Shown: piece after piece, positions 60,351 to 64,000 of the stretch
Layout of the letters: each line of letters starts with the position of its first letter
Numbering within the stretch: position 1 is the stretch's first letter
Assembly: GCF_006443685.1 (NCBI RefSeq)
Contig: NZ_VFYP01000001.1
Coordinates: 2,170,001 to 2,234,000 of the forward strand
Length of the DNA stretch: 64,000 bases
Direction of reading: 5' to 3'
Source: Rhizobium glycinendophyticum
GTDB lineage: Bacteria > Pseudomonadota > Alphaproteobacteria > Rhizobiales > Rhizobiaceae
Program-made: the position numbers and the translations under genes
Notes under the pieces: model-generated
Told to the model about the DNA's origin: nothing
What the model saw: only the letters and a program-made list of their open reading frames with translations
Database searches by the model: none

Positions 60351-60890
60351 TCACTCGCTGCCCTGCGCCTTCAAGTCCTGTTTGATCGAACTGCCGGAAT
60401 TGCCGTCAACGACCGGATGGATGTCGTCGATGACAGCATGTCCGTTCTCGGTCACGACGTGGAAGATCAGCACGGTATCGGCGGTCTCGGTTGCATCGGC
60501 GGCGTCTGTAAAACAGCTTCTGTTGTTGAACTGGGCGGTCACCTGACCATCACCGTCATCCTCAATGCGGATGTTCTTGAAAGGGCAGCCGTCCTGGCCT
60601 TGAGCGATCGGGTCATAGTCGAAAGGAAAACCGGTCGTTTCTCCCTCCGGCAAGTCGAAGGGTGGGTTTTTCGATGCCGCATGAAAGGCGGCGACGAAAT
60701 CCGCGCTGAACAGGCGCTTCAGGCGTTCCTCGCTGAAGACCTCCTTTTCGCGCCCACTGGAGCCCTCTTCCCAGTTTCGCGCCGTCGTCTCGATGATTTC
60801 CCGCACCGGTGCGGTGACATCGGCCGCAAGCACGCATGTGCCCGGTACCATCATCGCGAACAAGATCAGACCGGCCCTCAGCGTCTTCAT
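60351..60890 (-). CDS. Secreted hypothetical protein, tandem paralogue 1
   Basis: Protein of 179 residues with a signal peptide (MKTLRAGLILFAMMVPGTCVLAA). The body aligns with its downstream neighbour: SEERLKRLFSADFVAAFHAA, GQDGCPFKNIRI, SCFTDAADATETADTVLIFHVVTENGHAVIDDIHPV. The two paired cysteines are kept. Start at MKTLRAG after AAGGATATTTCG; the open frame upstream encodes no signal peptide. Function unknown; likely periplasmic. Confidence 0.75.
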   Translation of the reverse strand: MKTLRAGLILFAMMVPGTCVLAADVTAPVREIIETTARNWEEGSSGREKEVFSEERLKRLFSADFVAAFHAASKNPPFDLPEGETTGFPFDYDPIAQGQDGCPFKNIRIEDDGDGQVTAQFNNRSCFTDAADATETADTVLIFHVVTENGHAVIDDIHPVVDGNSGSSIKQDLKAQGSE

Positions 60891-61052
60891 CGAAATATCC
60901 TTCCTCATTCTTGCCCCGTCCGGCATGGTTGCCAACGGAGGCCCCAGCCCCAAGCGACCACGCCGACAGTGCGTTTAGTCCTAGCGCAAGTCTACGGTCA
61001 CGACCGCGTCCAAGTTTGGGAGAATCGTCCCTTTCTCCGCCCAAAGTCGCGG

Positions 61053-61067
61053 GGGCAGAATCTGCCC
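61053..61067. promoter_or_regulatory. Palindrome upstream of icd
   Basis: GGGCAGA-A-TCTGCCC, perfect seven-base arms with one central base, about 19 bases before the presumed -35. Candidate operator for icd; the regulator is unknown. Confidence 0.35.
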
Positions 61068-61085
61068 TAAAGCCCCCGGGACTGT

Positions 61086-61113
61086 TTGCCTTCAGATGAG
61101 AGAATGTTATAGG
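61086..61113 (+). promoter_or_regulatory. Candidate icd promoter
   Basis: TTGCCT (61086-61091) and TATAGG (61108-61113) separated by 16 bases. Position is about 64 bases before the icd start codon. Confidence 0.4.
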
Positions 61114-61176
61114 CAGCCATTGGCGCAGCGCCCCTCCCCTTGGCCTGCGCGTCAGGCAAAACCCGTGAGGATATTC

Positions 61177-62391
61177 ATGACCAAGATCAAGGTAGCCAAC
61201 CCGGTCGTCGATCTCGACGGCGACGAGATGACCCGCATCATCTGGCAGTTCATCAAGGAAAAGCTGATCCTGCCCTACCTGGACCTCGACATCGAATACT
61301 ACGACCTCTCCGTCGAGAACCGCGACGCGACGAACGACCAGGTGACCGTCGACGCTGCCCACGCCATCAAGAAGCACGGCGTCGGCATCAAGTGCGCGAC
61401 GATTACCCCGGACGAAGCCCGCGTCAAGGAATTCAACCTCAAGGAAATGTGGAAGAGCCCGAACGGCACGATCCGCAACATCCTCGGCGGCGTCATCTTC
61501 CGCGAGCCGATCATCTGCAAGAACGTGCCGCGCCTCGTTCCCGGCTGGACCAAGCCGATCGTTGTTGGCCGTCACGCCTTCGGTGACCAGTACAAGGCAA
61601 CCGACTTCAAGTTCCCCGGCAAGGGCAAGCTGACGATCAAATTTGTCGGTGAAGACGGCGAAGTGATCGAGAAGGAAGTCTACAACGCACCGGGCGCCGG
61701 CGTGGCGCTTGCCATGTACAACCTCGACGAATCGATCCGCGAGTTCGCCCGTGCCTCGATGATGTACGGCCTGATGCGCAAGTGGCCGGTCTACCTGTCG
61801 ACGAAGAACACCATCCTCAAGGCCTATGACGGCCGCTTCAAGGACATCTTCGAAGAAGTCTACCAGAACGAGTTCAAGGCGAAGTTCGACGAGATCGGCA
61901 TCGTCTACGAACACCGCCTGATCGACGACATGGTCGCTTCCGCTCTGAAGTGGTCCGGTGGCTATGTCTGGGCCTGCAAGAACTATGACGGCGACGTCCA
62001 GTCTGACACGGTTGCGCAAGGCTTCGGCTCGCTCGGCCTGATGACCTCGGTTCTCTTGTCTCCGGATGGCCGCACGGTTGAAGCCGAAGCCGCCCACGGC
62101 ACGGTGACCCGTCACTACCGCCAGCACCAGAAGGGTCAGGAAACCTCGACCAACTCGATCGCCTCGATTTTCGCCTGGACCCGTGGCCTCGCTCACCGCG
62201 CCAAGCTGGACGACAATGCGGAACTCGCCCGTTTCGCAACGACGCTGGAAAAGGTCTGCATCGACACCGTCGAAGCCGGTTACATGACGAAGGACCTGGC
62301 GCTCCTCATCGGCCCAGATCAGCCATGGCTGTCGACCACCGCCTTCCTCGACAAGGTCGACGAGAACCTGAAGAAGGCCATGGCCGCCTGA
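61177..62391 (+). CDS. icd: NADP-dependent isocitrate dehydrogenase
   Basis: TCA-cycle enzyme of 404 residues, oxidising isocitrate to 2-oxoglutarate. It belongs to the eukaryote-like homodimeric class II: N-terminus [44 protein letters not shown], then [16 protein letters not shown], the catalytic [23 protein letters not shown] segment and the NADP-binding [17 protein letters not shown]. Start at MTKIKVA after GAGGATATTC. A strong terminator follows. Confidence 0.96.
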   Translation: MTKIKVANPVVDLDGDEMTRIIWQFIKEKLILPYLDLDIEYYDLSVENRDATNDQVTVDAAHAIKKHGVGIKCATITPDEARVKEFNLKEMWKSPNGTIRNILGGVIFREPIICKNVPRLVPGWTKPIVVGRHAFGDQYKATDFKFPGKGKLTIKFVGEDGEVIEKEVYNAPGAGVALAMYNLDESIREFARASMMYGLMRKWPVYLSTKNTILKAYDGRFKDIFEEVYQNEFKAKFDEIGIVYEHRLIDDMVASALKWSGGYVWACKNYDGDVQSDTVAQGFGSLGLMTSVLLSPDGRTVEAEAAHGTVTRHYRQHQKGQETSTNSIASIFAWTRGLAHRAKLDDNAELARFATTLEKVCIDTVEAGYMTKDLALLIGPDQPWLSTTAFLDKVDENLKKAMAA

Positions 62392-62419
62392 TCGGCGATC
62401 AGTGCTGCCTCATAACAAG

Positions 62420-62445
62420 CCCGGCCAGTATTGGCCGGGTTTTTT
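62420..62445 (+). terminator. Rho-independent terminator of icd
   Basis: CCCGGCCA / TGGCCGGG with loop GTAT and six T residues; the last T is the first base of the convergent gene's stop codon complement. Confidence 0.93.
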
Positions 62446-62966
62446 CATGCCTCGACGACCTCCTCTGAAACCGATCCGCTGTCGGCGTCTTCGGCATCGA
62501 GCCGGGCAAAACGTTCGCGGATCTGGTTTGTCAGACGCACGCTCGAAACGCTGAGACCGCTTACGACCACATCGGCGAAATGCTCCACCTCCGGCGCTTC
62601 CTCATCAAGATAGCGGAACCGCATGAAGGTTCGCCGGCCGTCGCGCCGTTGTTCGAACTCGATGATGGTTTCCCAGGGAATCCGGGTATCACTGCGATAA
62701 TCGACGATCTCCTCGTCATTCAACTCCAGCGCCGGCTTCAATGCCTTGACGATCCGTCTGAAGCTTCTGTGCAATCCCAGAAAACTGAGCGCCAGGAGCA
62801 CAAGGTAGAAGAAGCTGGTGAAGGAGCCGAATCCGCCACCCAGCACCTGCGCCAGAACGCCGCCGAAAGCGACGGCAAAGACGATCGTCAGCAGGGTGAC
62901 ACCGAGGAGCGGCACGGCACGCGCCGGATAGGCGACGAGAAGGAAAGGTCTGTTGTCATTGGCCAT
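62445..62966 (-). CDS. Hypothetical two-helix membrane protein
   Basis: Protein of 173 residues. Two transmembrane helices at about 13-40 and 45-66 are followed by a soluble domain (LELNDEEIVDYRSDTRIPWETIIEFEQRRDGRRTFMRFRYLDEEAPEVEHFADVV) whose ELNDEGI-x-D...W--I pattern resembles bacterial PH-like domains. The C-terminus is acidic. The start at MANDNRPF lacks a good ribosome-binding site; the longer frame starting at 63110 would overlap the GST gene. Function unknown. Confidence 0.72.
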   Translation of the reverse strand: MANDNRPFLLVAYPARAVPLLGVTLLTIVFAVAFGGVLAQVLGGGFGSFTSFFYLVLLALSFLGLHRSFRRIVKALKPALELNDEEIVDYRSDTRIPWETIIEFEQRRDGRRTFMRFRYLDEEAPEVEHFADVVVSGLSVSSVRLTNQIRERFARLDAEDADSGSVSEEVVEA

Positions 62967-63063
62967 GGGAAAACTGTAATCAAAAAGGCGGAGGCTGGAC
63001 ACCCGGTGGCAGACGCCCCACGCGCCATCTCCGGGGATAACATCCGCTCGCGGGAGGAAGACG

Positions 63064-63693
63064 ATGTCGGATCTGCATTTGTATACACACCCTATGTCGC
63101 GCGGACGCATCGCCCGCTGGATGCTGGAGGAACTGGGCGAACCCTACGAGACCGAAATCATCGCCTTCGGCCCACAGATGAAGGCGGAAGGCTATCGACG
63201 CATCAATCCGATGGGCAAGGTGCCGGCCATCCGCCACGGCGACACTGTCGTCACAGAATGCGCGGCCATTTGCGCCTATCTGGCCGATGCCTTCCCTGAA
63301 GCCGGCCTTGCGCCGGCCCTGAACAGGCGCGGCGACTATTATCGCTGGATGTTTTTTGCAGCGGGGCCACTGGAGGCGGCCGTCACCAATCGCAGCCTGA
63401 ATGTCGAGGTGCCGCAGGAGCGCAAAGGCATGGTCGGCTACGGCTCCTTCGAGACGGTCATGGACACGCTTGAGAAGGCGCTGTCGGGCCGCCAGTTCGT
63501 TGCCGGCGATCGCTTCTCCGCTGCCGATGTCTATGTCGGCGCCCATGTCGGCTGGGGACTGCAGTTCGGATCGATCGAGAAACGCCCCGCCTTCGAAGCC
63601 TATTTCAGCGCTCTTTCCGCGCGACCCGCCTATCAACGGGCGCGCGCGCTTGACGATGCCGCGGTGGCGGAACTGCAGAAGACAACGGCTTGA
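63064..63693 (+). CDS. Glutathione S-transferase
   Basis: GST of 209 residues. The N-terminal thioredoxin-like domain begins LHLYTHPMSRGRIARWMLEELGEPYE, with the substrate-region GKVPAIRHGDTVVTECAAICAYLADAFPE; the C-terminal all-helical domain carries FSAADVYVGAHVGWGLQFG. The active-site residue could be S12 (HPMSRGR), as in theta/beta-like classes. Substrate unknown. Cytoplasmic. Divergent from the two-helix membrane protein. Confidence 0.9.
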   Translation: MSDLHLYTHPMSRGRIARWMLEELGEPYETEIIAFGPQMKAEGYRRINPMGKVPAIRHGDTVVTECAAICAYLADAFPEAGLAPALNRRGDYYRWMFFAAGPLEAAVTNRSLNVEVPQERKGMVGYGSFETVMDTLEKALSGRQFVAGDRFSAADVYVGAHVGWGLQFGSIEKRPAFEAYFSALSARPAYQRARALDDAAVAELQKTTA

Positions 63694-63841
63694 AAAGTCA
63701 ACGGGCGTACCAGATCGGAGGATAGGAAATCGGCCGGCAGATGAAGCCGGCGATTGCAAAACGGGCCGGACTCGGTGTCCTATGCGATCAGATGCTCTGA
63801 GCCCAGGGAGCGCGCATGCCAGACATCGTGTGTGACACGGA

Positions 63842-64000
63842 ATGAAGGAAGACCTTCTCCCGAAGACCATCAGTGTGTTTCGCGAGGGTTATGATGCCGC
63901 GAGGCTGAAGGCGGACGCCTTGGCGGGCCTGACGGTCGCCATCGTCGCCCTTCCCCTTTCCATGGCAATTGCGATTGCCTCCGGCGTCACACCCGACCGC
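63842..64000 (+). CDS. SulP-family anion transporter, 5' end only
   Basis: The last 53 codons of the window encode MKEDLLPKTISVFREGYDAA, then RLKADALAGLTVAIVALPLSMAIAIASGV, which is the first cytoplasmic stretch and first transmembrane helix of SulP-type sulfate/anion transporters (LPLSMAIAIASG is the usual signature region). The gene continues past the edge. The 148 bases between the GST gene and this start contain no recognisable element. Confidence 0.82.
   Translation, partial: MKEDLLPKTISVFREGYDAARLKADALAGLTVAIVALPLSMAIAIASGVTPDR

Noticed and set aside
1..64000. tRNA, rRNA, CRISPR or insertion-sequence content
   Set aside because: I saw no T-loop-like sequences in credible cloverleaf context, no regular spaced repeats and no transposase-like translation in the intergenic spaces examined.

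Overview
This window is GC-rich, densely packed alphaproteobacterial chromosome. It most likely comes from a member of the Rhizobiaceae (Rhizobium/Agrobacterium group). The pointers are an FnrN-type regulator with the C-x2-C-x7-C cluster, a DUF1476 ATPase-zeta gene next to purC, a purC-purS-purQ-purL cluster followed by bolA and a CGFS glutaredoxin, aerobic-type cob genes combined with cbiD, and two DUF1127 genes. The species call is inference. I see no rRNA or tRNA gene, no CRISPR array, no insertion sequence and no phage genes; the region looks like core chromosome.

Layout. 1-2.7 kb: hemN (cut by the window edge) and fnrN, divergent around an anaerobox, then an L,D-transpeptidase. 2.8-8.9 kb: cobalamin genes, cobA-cobB-cobC-cobD on the minus strand and cbiD-cobK on the plus strand. 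8.9-17.9 kb: a large AsmA-like protein, a peroxiredoxin with a DUF455 protein, an M23 peptidase, a LysE exporter, a DEAD-box helicase and a Nudix hydrolase. 17.9-23.7 kb: a tightly overlapped minus-strand operon (flavin reductase, MoxR ATPase, VWA/CoxE protein, two XdhC-type proteins, a MoeA-like/MobA-like fusion, TfoX). It looks like the maturation module of a molybdenum hydroxylase, but the enzyme itself is not in the window. 23.8-33.6 kb: a solute-binding protein, an SDR, rpe with two overlapping followers, purB, a DUF2189 membrane protein, a candidate small RNA, a serine hydrolase and a PAS-GGDEF-EAL protein.

33.6-41 kb: ATPase zeta subunit, purC, purS, a coiled-coil protein, purQ, a lipoprotein, DUF1127, a MocR-type regulator, purL and bolA. 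Together with purB, most steps around FGAM synthetase, SAICAR synthetase and adenylosuccinate lyase are encoded here. 41-48 kb: two paralogous membrane-embedded alpha/beta hydrolases of a type I cannot name flank grxD, an MFS drug-efflux protein, an inositol-monophosphatase-family enzyme and an ICMT-like methyltransferase. 48-64 kb: ttcA, glsA, rpsD, terC, a D,D-carboxypeptidase with pepT, a HerA-like ATPase, DUF1127, a 30-codon ORF with an ideal ribosome-binding site, a CBS/CorC protein, murI, trmJ, a tandem pair of secreted paralogues, icd, a membrane protein, a GST and the start of a SulP transporter.

The least explained parts are the paired membrane hydrolases (one overlapping the methyltransferase gene), the orphan molybdenum-hydroxylase maturation operon, a promoter-hairpin-terminator unit at about 30.07-30.21 kb that looks like an unannotated small RNA, and the short ORF at 56.4 kb. 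Several intergenic inverted repeats (upstream of cbiD, purC, the MocR gene, the 47.8 kb hydrolase, terC and icd) are reported as candidate control sites from sequence alone.
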